A stretch of 64,000 nt of DNA from Hemicordylus capensis (Eukaryota > Chordata > Lepidosauria > Squamata > Cordylidae). Positions 1-10,089 of the stretch are shown here, piece by piece. A program made the translations under genes and the position numbers. The DNA lies in contig NC_069662.1 of NCBI RefSeq assembly GCF_027244095.1, positions 57,064,001 through 57,128,000 on the forward strand, in the 5' to 3' direction. The notes below the pieces were generated by a model. The model ran no database searches. It was not told where the DNA came from and saw nothing but the letters and a program-made list of their open reading frames with translations. Positions within the stretch are counted from its first letter, which is position 1, and every line of letters starts with the position of its first letter.

Positions 1-519
1 CTGTCATTTGCGGAATTTAGTATTTGGGGAAACTCAGCTTTCATCTGAAAAGTTATGCAAATTTTTCTGACCAGGAAGACAAGTAGCTATGAAAGTGCCT
101 TGTGAAATCCCAGAAGCCAGAGAAATGGCTGAACAGGACTTCTAGCATGGGCTGGGGTGTCAGTGTTCCACATACTTCTTTATCCCTCTCAGGGATTCTC
201 ACATATCCCTTCTCCGTTATCCGCACTTTCTGTCCTGACCAACAGAAACAGAATAAATATACAGTCCACAGAGAGGCACATGCGTGCATAATTTATTCTG
301 GTAAAAAAAACCCATGGCTTTTCTTGGTGTCCTATTTAAATTGTCAATCTTTGGGGAACTGTTAAGGCCCATGTCATTTCAGCTTCCAAGGATGCATGCT
401 TTCCTTCACCAAGTCTCAGCAGGAGTCTCCTCCTGAAAAAGAGAGGTGTCGAGGCCTAGAGCTGCCTAGGAACAACTCTCCAACATTTCACAGATGGAAA
501 TACAGGGCACTCTTCAACA
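1..519. other. No recognised feature
   Basis: No coding exon, RNA gene or repeat family was recognised here. The frames that are open are short and have no familiar motif. Confidence 0.4.
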
Positions 520-527
520 CCTGTGAC

Positions 528-804
528 CAGTGTTCCCTGTAACAGGGATTCCCAGATGTTGTTGACTACAACTCCCAGAATCCCCAGCCAAAGGCCACTG
601 CAGCTGGGAATGCTGGGAATTGTAGTGAACAACGTCTGAGTATCCCTGTTAGAGGGAACAGTGCTCAGCAGTGTTCCCTGTAACAGGGATTCCCAGATGA
701 TGTTGACTACTACTCTCAGCATCCTCAGCTGCAGGAGACTTTGACTGGGGATTATGGGAGTTGTAGTCAACAGCATCTGGAAATCCCTGTTACAAGGAAC
801 ACTG
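528..804. mobile_element. Dimeric hAT-type foldback MITE
   Basis: Two head-to-tail copies of a foldback element (about 528-663 and 669-804) are separated by 5 bp. Each starts with CAGTGTTCCCTGTAACAGGG, folds back around an ACTCCCAGAATCCCC-like arm and ends in the complementary sequence. The outer flanks carry a perfect 8-bp duplication, CCTGTGAC, at 520-527 and 805-812. The junction between the copies has no duplication of its own, so the pair appears to have inserted as one unit. The 8-bp duplication and CAG-type ends fit the hAT superfamily. Single copies of the family lie at 28693-28825 and 59921-60053. Confidence 0.8.
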
Positions 805-1094
805 CCTGTGACTGACAACCCCATTCTTACACCCGGAAGTATTGCCTGAGCGCCCATCCCCACTGAACATTGCTCAAGACTTTTCTCTACTGGTTGTCAG
901 GGCTGGCTTTAGGGGTGTGTGACCTGCACAACCAAAGAGGACACCACAGTTCAGGCAGCACCACACAACGGTGCCACTTGGGGTAAGCTCAATAATACTT
1001 GTATTTTTAACTGTTTTGTTCAGTTTTTTGCCAACTTCAGGTTTCACACAGGGGGAGGGGGGGACCACGTCCTTTTCCTTTTCACCCAGTGAAG

Positions 1095-1800
1095 AAGATT
1101 TGAGCAATGGTGGGCAGAGCACCCAGCATGGCAATGCACATCGCCATGGAAATGATCCTGGAAAGCATGGAGGAGGAAGCCAGAATGAGACAAATGCAGA
1201 GGCAGGAGATACTGCACATTCTTGGAAGTTTTGGGAGTGTAGGGGCAACTGCTGCCCATGAGGAAGCTGCGAGGTTTCATCACTGTCAGTGTCAGCAGTG
1301 TTACAGTCGAGCCTGTGATATTTGGAAACCAGGGACACAGCCTTCAGAAGTGGCTCATCACCCCCTATCGTGCACCTCGTAAGGCCATGGAGAGGAACTT
1401 CAGCTTCCACCACAGCAGTGTGAGAAAGGTCACAGAGTGGGCTTTGGGGAGCCTGAAGCCCCATTGGCATGCCCTCTGCAACTTGCTGGATGTGGAGGAG
1501 GAGCTGGTTCCACAGGTCATCGTGGCCTGCTGCATCCTTCACAACGTCTGGAGAAGTCCTGCTGCCGGAACATCCAGACCTGCCAGCCACTCAGGCAAAT
1601 GAGAACAGCAGTGGCCAGATGCAGGAGAGAGACAAGGGATCAGCGCCCGCCCCTCTTGTGGCAGAGAGGAGTCAGAGCAGCACCAGACAAGCGCAGTCAG
1701 TCAGAGCAGTGTTCTCAAGATATGCCTGGGAGCATTTCCCACCACCTCGACAGCAAGGCAGACAGGTGCGTGGTGATGAAAGAGCACATCACATTTAAAG
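1095..1800 (+). mobile_element. PIF/Harbinger-type transposase remnant
   Basis: The frame at 1258-1602 (114 codons) resembles the C-terminal half of a PIF/Harbinger (HARBI1-like) DDE transposase. Visible motifs are GNQGHSLQ (residues 23-30), PYRAP (36-40), VRKVTEWALG (55-64) and IVACCILHN (88-96). E60 sits where the family has its third catalytic acid. The first two catalytic acids are not in this frame. Upstream, 1107-1260 is open in another frame and rich in Glu, Met and Arg, which may be the preceding part or a second open frame of the element. Element ends were not found, so the borders are approximate. It looks like an inactive fragment. Confidence 0.7.
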
Positions 1801-2295
1801 TGCAAGAGACTCGGATGCTGCACCTGGGCAGAGGTCAATTAAAGCTACATCAATTAAAGCTACATCAGGAATACACCTGTAGTAACGCAGCCTGTGGCAA
1901 CTTTCTTCTTGTTCAGTCAATTAAAGAGATAACATTTTGCTGTACAAATGTGGTGTCTGTCTCTGTCGATGGCTCCTACTCATTAACAACAGGCCTTTTG
2001 TACAGGCATGTGGTGGGAGGATAGGAAGTCAGGTGTTCTGCGTTACTCCTCCCGTGTTGCCATTTGAAAGGTGAGGGTTCTAAGGAGTTTGATGGGCAAA
2101 GCCTGACTTCTTGCTCCGAAGAAGAGTGTGGTTGATTTGTGGTGCGCTTAGCACCAAAAGAGATTGAGGCTTGGAACGCACGAGCACCCTGCAACGCACC
2201 CCTTGGCATGTTGCCTGGCACACTGGACCTCTACTTATAATTCCGATTGAAAATGTTGTGACAGCTTCCAATTGCAGAAGAAGAGGCACATGTGC
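1801..2295. other. No recognised feature
   Basis: The stretch contains a short direct repeat, ATTAAAGCTACATCA, at about 1839-1868. It may be the untranslated end of the Harbinger remnant. Nothing else was recognised. Confidence 0.35.
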
Positions 2296-2303
2296 AAGGA
2301 ACC

Positions 2304-2472
2304 CAGGGGCGTAGCTAGGGTAGAGGGGGCCCATGTTCACCCCAACCCCCCACAGCCCCTTGGAGTGAGACAGATCATGAAGAAAATAGCGAGGGGTGGA
2401 GCTGGGGGGCCCTCAGGAGCTGGGGGGCCCGGGTTCTTTGAACCCATCCGCTCAATTATAGCCACACTCCTG
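2304..2472 (+). mobile_element. hAT-type MITE, CAGGGGCGTAGCTA family
   Basis: A 169-bp element begins CAGGGGCGTAGCTAGG and ends in an imperfect inverted copy (ATAGCCACACTCCTG). It is flanked by the perfect 8-bp duplication AAGGAACC at 2296-2303 and 2473-2480. The internal GGGTTCTTTGAACCC motif recurs in the copies at 33215, 34249 and 40683. It has no coding capacity and must have been moved in trans by a hAT transposase. Confidence 0.85.
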
Positions 2473-2628
2473 AAGGAACCCTTTAAGTGACCTAGCACCC
2501 GAGGTAACACAGCTGCTCAGGAAGCCATTTTGGTAAATGCGTTGCATGTTTTGTCTGATTGGGCAGCACTGCATGGAGTTCCTTGCTTGGCTGAACATTA
2601 TCTGTGTTTTTAAAGTGGACATGGACAG

Positions 2629-2824
2629 CAGGGTTCCCTCTAACTCTTTGCATCTGGGTGCGGAATAAATGTTGTTCTGGGCGCCAGTATCAAGGTAGTG
2701 TGTGCACTCATGCATTCAGAGTGCAGCCATCCAGATTCAACCTCTGCAAGATCTCAGATTGACCGTGTGCACATCAAAAAGCTAGTGGGTGCACACACAT
2801 GCCCATGCCTCAGAGGGAACCCTG
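2629..2824. mobile_element. hAT-type MITE, 195-bp family
   Basis: The ends CAGGGTTCCCTCTAACTC and CAGAGGGAACCCTG are inverted repeats. The middle (GGCGCCAGTATCAAGG, then TGTGCACATCAAAAAGC) is shared with 9492-9686, 34120-34487 and, in the opposite orientation, 3200-3515 and 51304-51490. The flanking TGGACAG is repeated but overlaps the end, so the exact target duplication is ambiguous. Confidence 0.7.
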
Positions 2825-3062
2825 GACAGGTAACAAATGACTGCCCTAGCTGCCACAAATTGCAAGTGGGAATCTGTTTAAAAGCATTCTGAATGTATAA
2901 CGTGGCCCGCTTTTCAGGAGGTATCCAAGACTGGTGCAGTAGAATGTGTTCCTGCAAAGAAAAATTAACCATGAATGGCATAACCCTGATTTAGAGTGGT
3001 GCATGGATATTCCCTCCATTCCCTTCCCTTCCTAAAGAACCCTTTGTCCCATTGTCAATCGG

Positions 3063-3188
3063 GGGTGGTATTGGCAGCGGTATTTTTTATTTTATTTATT
3101 TATTTATTTATTTATTTATTACATTTATATACTGCCCAAAACCAAAGTCTTTGGGCGGTTCACAATCATAACAGTAGTATGTATGTTT
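3063..3188 (-). mobile_element. LINE/SINE 3' end fragment with TTTA repeat
   Basis: A (TTTA)n run at about 3080-3120 is followed by an ATATACTGCCCAAAACC / TTTGGGCGGTTCACAATC motif. On the minus strand this is the typical 3' end of the L2-like LINEs and their SINEs found across this window (GTGAACCGCCC...GGGCAGTATATAAAT then TAAA repeats). Only the tail is present. Confidence 0.55.
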
Positions 3189-3199
3189 CCATTAAGGAG

Positions 3200-3515
3200 T
3201 GCTCATGTGTGCGTGCAATATTTTTAAAAAATATGTCCACTTAGTTAATTTTAGATCCCGCTCTGGAAGGCCCATTCTGAATGCAAGGGTGCACACACTG
3301 CCTTAATATGTATGCCTAGAGCAGGGCTGCTCAGCTTCGGCCTTCCTGCAGATGTTGGTCTACAACTCCCATAATCCCTGCTTATTGGCCACTGTGGCTG
3401 AGGATTATGGGAATTGTAGTCCAAAAACAGCTGGGGGGCCTAAATTGAGCAGGCCTGGCCTAGAGCATAACTCATTCTGCACAAAGATGAAAAAAAAGTA
3501 GAGAGAACACTTGTG
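3200..3515 (-). mobile_element. hAT-type MITE, 195-bp family, interrupted
   Basis: The halves 3200-3321 and 3466-3515 together match the inverted middle of the 195-bp MITE family (AGTTAATTTTAGATCC, GTGCACACACTGCCTT, ACTCATTCTGCACA). They are split by the foldback at 3322-3457. The outer ends are worn and no target duplication was seen. Confidence 0.6.
3322..3457. mobile_element. hAT-type foldback MITE
   Basis: A 136-bp foldback starts CAGGGCTGCTCAGC and ends TTGAGCAGGCCTG, with an ACAACTCCCATAATCCC arm and its complement. The perfect 8-bp duplication GCCTAGAG lies at 3314-3321 and 3458-3465. It is nested in an older MITE copy (3200-3515). Confidence 0.85.
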
Positions 3516-3539
3516 CAGTCTCTCTTTAACCAGTAAAAG

Positions 3540-4540
3540 TGGAGAGAGAGGGGCCCAATCATCTCTTCCATGGGGGGGAAGGAGGGAGGGCCCCCAAGTC
3601 CATTCCTTCCCAACTGGGGATGATTTCCCCAGAGAGATTAAAAGAGGACCTCCACAGGAGCTACACAGGGATCCTCACAGCAAGAAGTGAAAAGCCATTT
3701 TTCTGGGTGTCTAATTCCAAAGTGGCAAGCAGATCGCCCTCTAGGGAGAGCCCACTTGCTGGCCGTAGGCTCCCATCCAATGGCGGGGTATGGGTTTGCA
3801 CTGCAATTGCCATTGAGGGGAGTCTGCACCACTGCCCTTTAAAATGCAGTGATTCTAAATCACATGCATCAATCCCCCCCCCCCGCTATCTTTTAGATTT
3901 GGAGGCTTAAAATGCATGTCACTCTTCCTAACCGAAGGTGGCAGTCACATGGCTTGACCTGGCGCTGCCTTTCTGGACAGGTAACAGCTCCCAGAAACAC
4001 CAGATGCAATTAGTTTGCATGAGATCTGCCCTAGGCTCCAGGAACAGCTGCGCGGATATGACACTGCATCAGTTTTTCTGATGAACTGTCCTTTCTTCCA
4101 CCCACTCAGCCACCACCCCCTCACCCCAATTTCTCTGTTGTGTTTCCGTGTCTGTCCAGAAAGACCCCATTGCCATCTGAACAGCAAAAGGGCACAATCT
4201 CACTGAGCACGCCCCCTCTAACATCATAGACAGGACTAAGAAGAGAGAGGGGTTCCTCTGACCACATGCCAGAGGTTGATAAACCACAGTTGATCAACCT
4301 CCTGAGGCATGATTCTTGGCTTCACAGATTAACCACAGCTTCATCTACCCAAGGTTTGACACTATGTCCAAATGGGGCCACTGTCTCCACAATGAGGCCA
4401 GTCAGGGCAGTCCAATAGTATTTCTCAACCTTTTGGAGTCAAGGATCTCTAAATTCTTCGTGCAGAATTTCAAGGACCGCTACATTCTTCATGCGCAGTT
4501 TCCCGGACTAGCAGTTAGTAAAGGGGTTTCAAGTTTAAGT
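3540..4540. other. No recognised feature
   Basis: The sequence looks single-copy. A C-run occurs at about 3876-3885. No exon, RNA gene or repeat family was recognised. Confidence 0.35.

Positions 4541-4591
<51 letters not shown>
4541..4591 (+). repeat. TATC microsatellite, left part
   Basis: About 12 TCTA units run up to the left end of the Tc1 element. The same array resumes beyond the element at 5372-5405, so one microsatellite was split by the insertion. Confidence 0.9.
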
Positions 4592-5371
4592 CAGGTGAAA
4601 CTCGGAAAATTAGAATATCGTGCAAAAGTCCATTAATTTCAGTAATGCAAATTAAAAGGTGAAACTGATATATGAGACAGACGCATTACATGCAAGGCGA
4701 GATAAGTCAAGCCTTAATTTGTTATAATTGTGATGATCATGGCGTACAGCTCATGAAAACCCCAAATCCACAATCTCAGAAAATTAGAATATTACATGGA
4801 ACCAAGAAGACAAGGATTGAAGAATAGAACAATATCGGACCCCTGAAAAGTCTAAGCATGCATATGTATTCAGTACTTGGTTTGGGCCCCTTTTGCAGCA
4901 ATTACTGCCTCAATGCGGCGTGGCATGGATGCTATCAGCCTGTGGCACTGATGAGGTATTATGGAAGAACAGGATGCTTCATTAGCGGCCTTCAGCAATT
5001 CTGCATTGTTTGGTCTCATGTCTCTCATCCTTCTCTTGGCAATGCCCCATAGATTCTCTATGGGGTCAGGTCAGGCGAGTTTGCTGGCCAATCAAGCACA
5101 GTACACTGTATACTTTTCAGAGGTCCGATATTGTTCTATTCTTCCATCCTTGTCTTCTTGGTTCCATGTAATATTCTAATTTTCTGGGATTCTGGATTTG
5201 GGGTTTTCATGAGCTGTACGCCATGATAATCACAATTATAACAAATTAAGGCTTGACTTATCTCGCTTTGCATGTAATGCGTCTGTCTCATATATTAGTT
5301 TCACCTTTTAATTTGCATTACTGAAATTAATGGACTTTTGCACGATATTCTAATTTTCCGAGTTTCACCTG
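4592..5371 (-). mobile_element. Tc1/mariner deletion derivative, copy 1
   Basis: A 780-bp element has inverted repeats of about 263 bp (4592-4854 and 5109-5371), beginning CAGGTGAAACTCGGAAAA. It is flanked by a TA duplication (4590-4591 and 5372-5373), as in the Tc1/mariner superfamily. Between the arms only the C-terminal end of the transposase frame remains, on the minus strand. Most of the transposase, including the N-terminal DNA-binding part, is missing, so the element is non-autonomous. The copy at 32426-33205 has the same length and the same internal junction, differing at about 16 positions by eye (about 2%). It lies inside a TATC microsatellite. Confidence 0.92.
4870..5102 (-). pseudogene. 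Tc1 transposase C-terminal remnant
   Basis: Read on the minus strand, this encodes the end of a Tc1-type transposase: TVLDWPANSPDL, then in shifted frames a GIAKRRMRD-like stretch, and finally RLIASMPRRIEAVIAAKGAQ before a stop at 4870-4872. PANSPDLNPIENLW is the family motif around the last catalytic acid. Here one base is lost just after PDLTP, which breaks the frame. There is no start codon, and the left part is removed by the internal deletion next to 5102. Confidence 0.85.
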
Positions 5372-5405
5372 TATCTATCTATCTATCCATCTGTCTATCT
5401 ATCTA

Positions 5406-5500
5406 ACAGACTTCTGTACTGCCCAAAACTTGCATCTCTGGGCAGTTTACAATTAAAATAATATAAGCATTAAAAACCATTAAATTTGGAATATTTGGCA
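5406..5500 (-). mobile_element. LINE/SINE 3' tail fragment
   Basis: The motif CTGTACTGCCCAAAACTTGC / GGGCAGTTTACAATTAAAA matches the reverse of the common L2-like tail in this window. No coding part is present. Confidence 0.5.
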
Positions 5501-5512
5501 AACATGGAATAT

Positions 5513-5657
5513 TAGGGGTTCTCAACCTTGGGTCCCCAGATGTTGGTGGACTTAAACTCCCATAACCCCCAACAACAGTGGCATTTGGCCATTATGGCTG
5601 GGGATTATGGGAGTTGAAGTTCACCAACATCTGGGGACCCAAGGTTGAGAACCCCTG
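5513..5657. mobile_element. hAT-type foldback MITE
   Basis: A near-perfect palindrome runs from AGGGGTTCTCAACCTTGG to CCAAGGTTGAGAACCCCTG, with arms of about 60 bp. It belongs with the foldback at 28270-28403. The flanks show no clear 8-bp duplication, so it is probably an older copy. Confidence 0.75.
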
Positions 5658-6550
5658 AATCTAAAAGCCTGGGTGAACAAATATGTCTCTAGTATATCTT
5701 CAGTATGTGCGAGGTGGGGATGGGGGTGCTTGTGATTACTCAATGGAGAGGGGATATTGGGTCATTAGAAAATTTCAAAAGCTACATGAGGCCAATGAAA
5801 ACAATACACAAGCAAGCTTTTGAATTCCCCCAAACTCTTCATCAGGCTGGATGTCAAGCAAAGCAAAAAGGAGGTGAGGAGAGGAGAGCTGGGCAAGTTG
5901 TCAGTAGAGCCTGAATTCTACAGTTTAACCCTCTCATGATGGAGGTGGAGTTTTAGCAGGAGTTGTGTAGTCGCAGGGCTGGATCCAGATGACATTAGTC
6001 AGGACCACACACTGAAATTAATTTAGTCACCTCTCATTTGTGTCAGTGCTTCATGATCTCCTGGCTTGATCTGGATCCTGCTCTTAGATGTGCACTTTGT
6101 GAGGCGGACCTAATGAAACCAGCACAGCTCCTCCAAAACTCCTTAAAAATGGTTATGTGGTAGGCGCTGGGAATGGGTTTTTTTAATGGTGAAAGAAAAT
6201 GTGAAGAAGAGTAGTGGGGACCTGGCGTTAAAGGGAAGGGGGTGATTCTGAGATGGTGCGGGCGTGGGGTGTTGTAGTGGTAGATGCCTCGTCTTCCTCG
6301 CTGGGGAGACAAGGCACTGTTCAGGGTGGGCGATGCAATGGTGCACCAGACCGCACTCGGAAGGTCGCCTGGGTCCAAGAGCTGCCGCCACTGTGCTTGC
6401 GCACCAGAGTGTAGCAGTTGTCCCCCCATCCTCTCTTGCAGCGCGTACCTCTGTACCCCCCTCCCAACTCCTCTGCATGCACCAATCACACCAGCCTGCC
6501 TTTGGGGCCACGCAGCTCACGTGGTCCCACATGCTGCCCACGCATTGCTG
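5658..6550. other. No recognised feature
   Basis: A partly GC-rich stretch (about 6250-6550) with overlapping open frames on both strands. These frames have no recognisable domain and are probably open through base composition alone. Confidence 0.35.
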
Positions 6551-6556
6551 CAAGAC

Positions 6557-7246
6557 AAGCCAAGGCAGCCCTTCTCCCTCCCTCCACCACTTAGCCCTCA
6601 CCGCGGCATGATCCTGGCCAGAGGCTGCCCGCCCCCCGGCCCGGCGAGGTCATAAAGGGGACCACCGTCTTCCACCGGCCGGCAGTGCAGACCAGGGGTT
6701 ATAGGGGGCTGAGGGACCACAACGTCCCACCAATGCAAGAGGGAAACGGCGTTTCCTCTCAAGGTGCCTTGGCCGCAACAGGCAGCTGGTTTTAAATCGG
6801 TTGGGATCGGACACGAACAGTGCTGGACATCAAATCCCCAGGATCACTTCATTCCATTGCCATTCATCCAATGACCCTTTTGCATGAACACACAAAATGG
6901 TATCTTGCCTCTTCCCTGTACCACACCGTCTCCCTCCTCCACTTAGCCCTCCTTGGTATGCGTGCTTGCTCCCCCTCCCCTGAGGAAGGTCCACCTGCAC
7001 TCCCTTTCTGCAAAGCCCAAGCCAAGGCGGCCCTCCTCCCTCCCTCCACTGCTTAGCCCTCACCACAGCATGATCCCAGCCAGAGGTTCCATCCCCTGGC
7101 GAGGTCACAAAGGGGACTGCCGTCTTCCACCTGTGGTGCAGACCAGGGGGTTACAGGGGGCCGAAAGACCACAACCGATGCAAGAGGGAAACAGTGTTCC
7201 CTCTCAAGGCGCCTCGGCCGCAATAGGCAGCTGGGTTTCAATCAAT
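6557..7246 (+). repeat. Direct duplication of a roughly 240-bp GC-rich unit
   Basis: The unit at about 6557-6800 recurs at about 7019-7246, offset by about 460 bp. Both copies hold AAGCCAAGGC, CTTAGCCCTCACC, GCATGATCC, GGCGAGGTCA, CCGTCTTCCACC, GATGCAAGAGGGAAAC-like and AGGCAGCTGG blocks in the same order. A third fragment with CTCCACTTAGCCCTC lies at about 6935. The copies have diverged and neither holds a convincing reading frame. The family is not recognised. Confidence 0.7.
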
Positions 7247-7693
7247 CAACCTTTGGCTGCAAACAATGAGCATGCAAGTACCAGCAGCCCTTCAAGTGGC
7301 GCCCACTGCCATACCTTTTCCTCGATGCCCTCGCGCCACATACAGGTTGAAGCTGTAAAGATAGGGAATAAGATAGCTGTAGGAAGATCACAGCAGCACG
7401 TGGAGGCAAGGCGGAAGCAGGGTCCCACGCCTCCATGATACTCCTCCTCTTCCTCTTCCGTGCCAATGCCATGTGAAAAATGGAAGAAGTGAGTGTCTTG
7501 ACTGCAGTTGTTTTTTGGTGGGGGGTTGACTCAGTCAGGGACCAGCACTCAACCCTTTGCGGAGCGGCAGCGGTCCAGGGACCGGTGGTTGAGAAACTGT
7601 GAGACATTTTGCTGCCTGAGGTGAAGGACAACATGATGTCCTCTACCAATTGGTGGGCATTCTCCGTCACCCATATGGCAGCATCCATCTGGG

Positions 7694-8002
7694 AGGAGAG
7701 CTGGTCTTGTGAACAAGCATGCATTGTCCCCTTTGCTAAGCAGGGTCTGCCCTGGTTTGCATTTGAATGAGAGACTACGTGTGTGAACACTGTAAGACAC
7801 TCCCCTTAGGGGATGGGGCTGCTCTGGAAAGAGCCCCTGCCTGCTTGCATGCAGAAGGTTCCAAGTTCCCTCCCTGGCATCTCTGAGGTAGGGCTGAGAG
7901 AGACTCCTACCTGCAACCTTGGAGAAGTCGCTGCCACCGGTCTGAGCTAGATGGACCAAGGGTCTGACTCAGTATAAGGCAGCTTTCTATGTTCCTATGT
8001 TC
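7694..8002 (+). mobile_element. 5S-rRNA-derived SINE
   Basis: The head carries 5S-rRNA-like blocks in 5S order (GCTAAGCAGGGTC, CCCTGGTT, then GAATGAGAGAC), covering the C-box side of the internal RNA polymerase III promoter. A body with CCAAGTTCCCTCCCTGGCAT follows. The tail AGATGGACC...CTGACTCAGTATAAGGCAGC ends in a GTTCCTATGTTC repeat. The same structure occurs at 39336, 46339, 48514 and 53252. The tail resembles the 3' end of the LINE at 42936 (see findings). No target duplication was identified. Confidence 0.8.
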
Positions 8003-8840
8003 ATTCTCAGGCCATGCTGTCAAGGCAGCTGCAGTAACTCATGGACGCTCTCAGGTGCTACCACCAAGCCAGGGAGTAGTGACAGGGGTGTTCCTAGCTC
8101 AAATGTGGGGTGGGGGGGGGGGAGAAGTGAAGCACCTCAGTGGGACTAGGAGGTGGGAATGAAGAGCAGAGCAAGGAAGGATGGTGGCAGTAGATGGAGT
8201 GGTGGTACCCATGGTGGTGGGGCCACCCTTCACCTGCATCGGAGGCATCTGCACCTTGCCTTGCACCCACAACAAAGGCAACAACCTCAGTCTGCCTCAT
8301 GATGGGGGGCGGGGAGCTGCCTCTGGGGCCAGTGTTTACCAGCCAGGGAGAGCTACTAGAAAATAACCCCTGGTAATTGGGAGCATATGCTGGAAATCCT
8401 GCCCTTTGCAAGATTATGCAAGACATAATGCTGCAAGCGATGAAGGCTGCCAAAGGGAAGGGCCATCTGCCTTGCATAAGCCAGCCTATACACCGGGTGA
8501 AACTAGTCTAAAGTTCAACACACCTCCATGGAAGGATTTTTACTGCTTCGTCCTTCCAGAACTCACCTGGCTTGAACAAGCTTTTTCCTCACAACAGCAT
8601 ACAACTGCCTTCTGGAGAATGAAACAAGGCAAGGAGGTAGGGCGGGCTGGAGGAAATGGCAGGAATTTATGGAGGCACAGTTCCTTAACTCCCCTGCTCC
8701 CCTGCAACCCCCCCCCCTCTCTCTCACACACACACAACCCAACAAACATCAGAAAGAGATGTCAGATTTCTGCTTCTTTCCCATCCAAAACTCGAATTTT
8801 ATCTTATCTATCTATCTATCTATCTATCCATCCATCCATC
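8003..8840. other. No gene; ends in a TATC microsatellite
   Basis: Mostly undistinguished sequence with a G-run at 8107-8120, a C-run at 8707-8716 and a (TATC)n/(CATC)n array at about 8803-8840. No exon or RNA gene was recognised. Confidence 0.4.
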
Positions 8841-9890
8841 ATATTTTATACTGCCTGGTATATACCTCTCTAGGAGGTGTGCAACATTTAAAACACACAC
8901 TATAAATCAGAATAAAAACAGTTAAAATCCCACAAAATACAGTAAAAACAATCTCATAAAATAAAAACAAATTCAACAGTTTAAAATTAATTTTTGAGAA
9001 AACAGGTGCATCTTGAGGGTTTTCCTAAAAACAGAGAAGGAGATGCTCTTATTTCAACAGGGAGCGTGTTCCAAAGCCCCAGGGCAGCCACAGAGAAGGC
9101 CTGGTCCTAAGTCACCACCAAACAAGCCGATGGCAACCATAACTGGACCTCCAGAAGACCGTAATGGGCGACAGGGTTCATAACAAAGAAGGCGCTCTCT
9201 TAATTACACTGGGCTTAAGTTGTTAAGGGCTTTATAGGCAATAACCAGCACTTCACACTTCATCCTGAAACATATTGGCAGCCAGTGCAGTTCTTTTAAA
9301 ATCGGTGTTATGTGGTCCCTTTGTGTTGTCCCAGAGACCAATCTGGCTGCCGCATTCTGTATCAACTGTAGTTTCTGGACTATGTACAAAGGCAGCCCCG
9401 TGTAGAGTGCATTACAGTAGTCAAGCCTAGCATATGCACCACTGTTTTAAGGTCATTTACCTCCAGAAATGGATGTAGCTGATGTATCAGCCAGTGTTCT
9501 CTCCCATTTTTTTCATTGTGTGCATAAAGAGTTTTGCTCTGGGCGGCAGTATCAAGGCAATGTGTGCGCATGTGTATTCAGAGTGGGACCTCTCTGATTC
9601 AACCTGAGCGGGATCTACAATTGACTGAGCGGACATCAAAAAGCATGTGAGCATGCCCACATGTGCACGCCTTAGAGGAAACACAGGTATCAGCTAAACC
9701 TGATAAAAAGTGCTCCTGGCCACAGCCTCAGTCAGAGAAACCAGAGAAAATTTGGGAAACAGGATACGTACCTGATCTTTCAGGGGGAGTGTGACCCCAT
9801 CTAGAACCGGCAGATCTAAACCATCTCTCATATTTTCATCAAAGAAATGCAGAGTCCTGTCCTTGAAATAAAGATCATGGAAGGAAAGGA
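8841..9890 (-). mobile_element. L2-like LINE, 3' portion
   Basis: The minus strand reads from a decayed reverse-transcriptase downstream region into a 3' tail. Visible peptides are HPFLEVNDLKTVVH (near 9450), an LDYCNALYTGLP-like stretch (near 9410), then VQKLQLIQNAAARLVSGT and ITPILKELHWLPICFRMK (9204-9389), all typical of L2-group LINEs. The tail at 8841-9000 is A-rich on the plus strand. A MITE with a perfect target duplication interrupts it at 9492-9686, and LINE sequence resumes on the far side. It is 5' truncated and inactive. Confidence 0.75.
9492..9686. mobile_element. hAT-type MITE, 195-bp family
   Basis: The ends CAGTGTTCTCTCCC and TTAGAGGAAACACAG flank a middle shared with 2629-2824. 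The perfect 8-bp duplication GTATCAGC lies at 9484-9491 and 9687-9694. It is inserted in an L2-like LINE, so it is the younger of the two. Confidence 0.88.
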
Positions 9891-10089
9891 TTGTCTGTTA
9901 AAGAGTGTAACAATACAAACTAAAACAGACATTTTGCTCCAGTACAGTGAGGAAATTGAGTGGGGGTGGGTGGGGGGAACTGGCTGTAACTGGACAGCAT
10001 AGTAGTGCTAAGGTGATCTACACCTGCTAGTGTCGTACTGCTCTTCTGTTTTATTCCAAAAAAATCAGAATAAATGAGCTACTAAAACA

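Noticed and set aside
874-1590. 238-codon minus-strand frame
   Set aside because: It is the antisense shadow of the Harbinger transposase remnant on the plus strand.
4858-5052. Plus-strand frame inside the Tc1 element, repeated at 32698-32886
   Set aside because: It repeats only because both Tc1 copies carry it. It is antisense to the real transposase C-terminal coding.
7694-8002. Functional 5S rRNA gene
   Set aside because: Only part of the 5S sequence is present, it is diverged and it is joined to a SINE body and LINE-like tail. It is a retroposed derivative.
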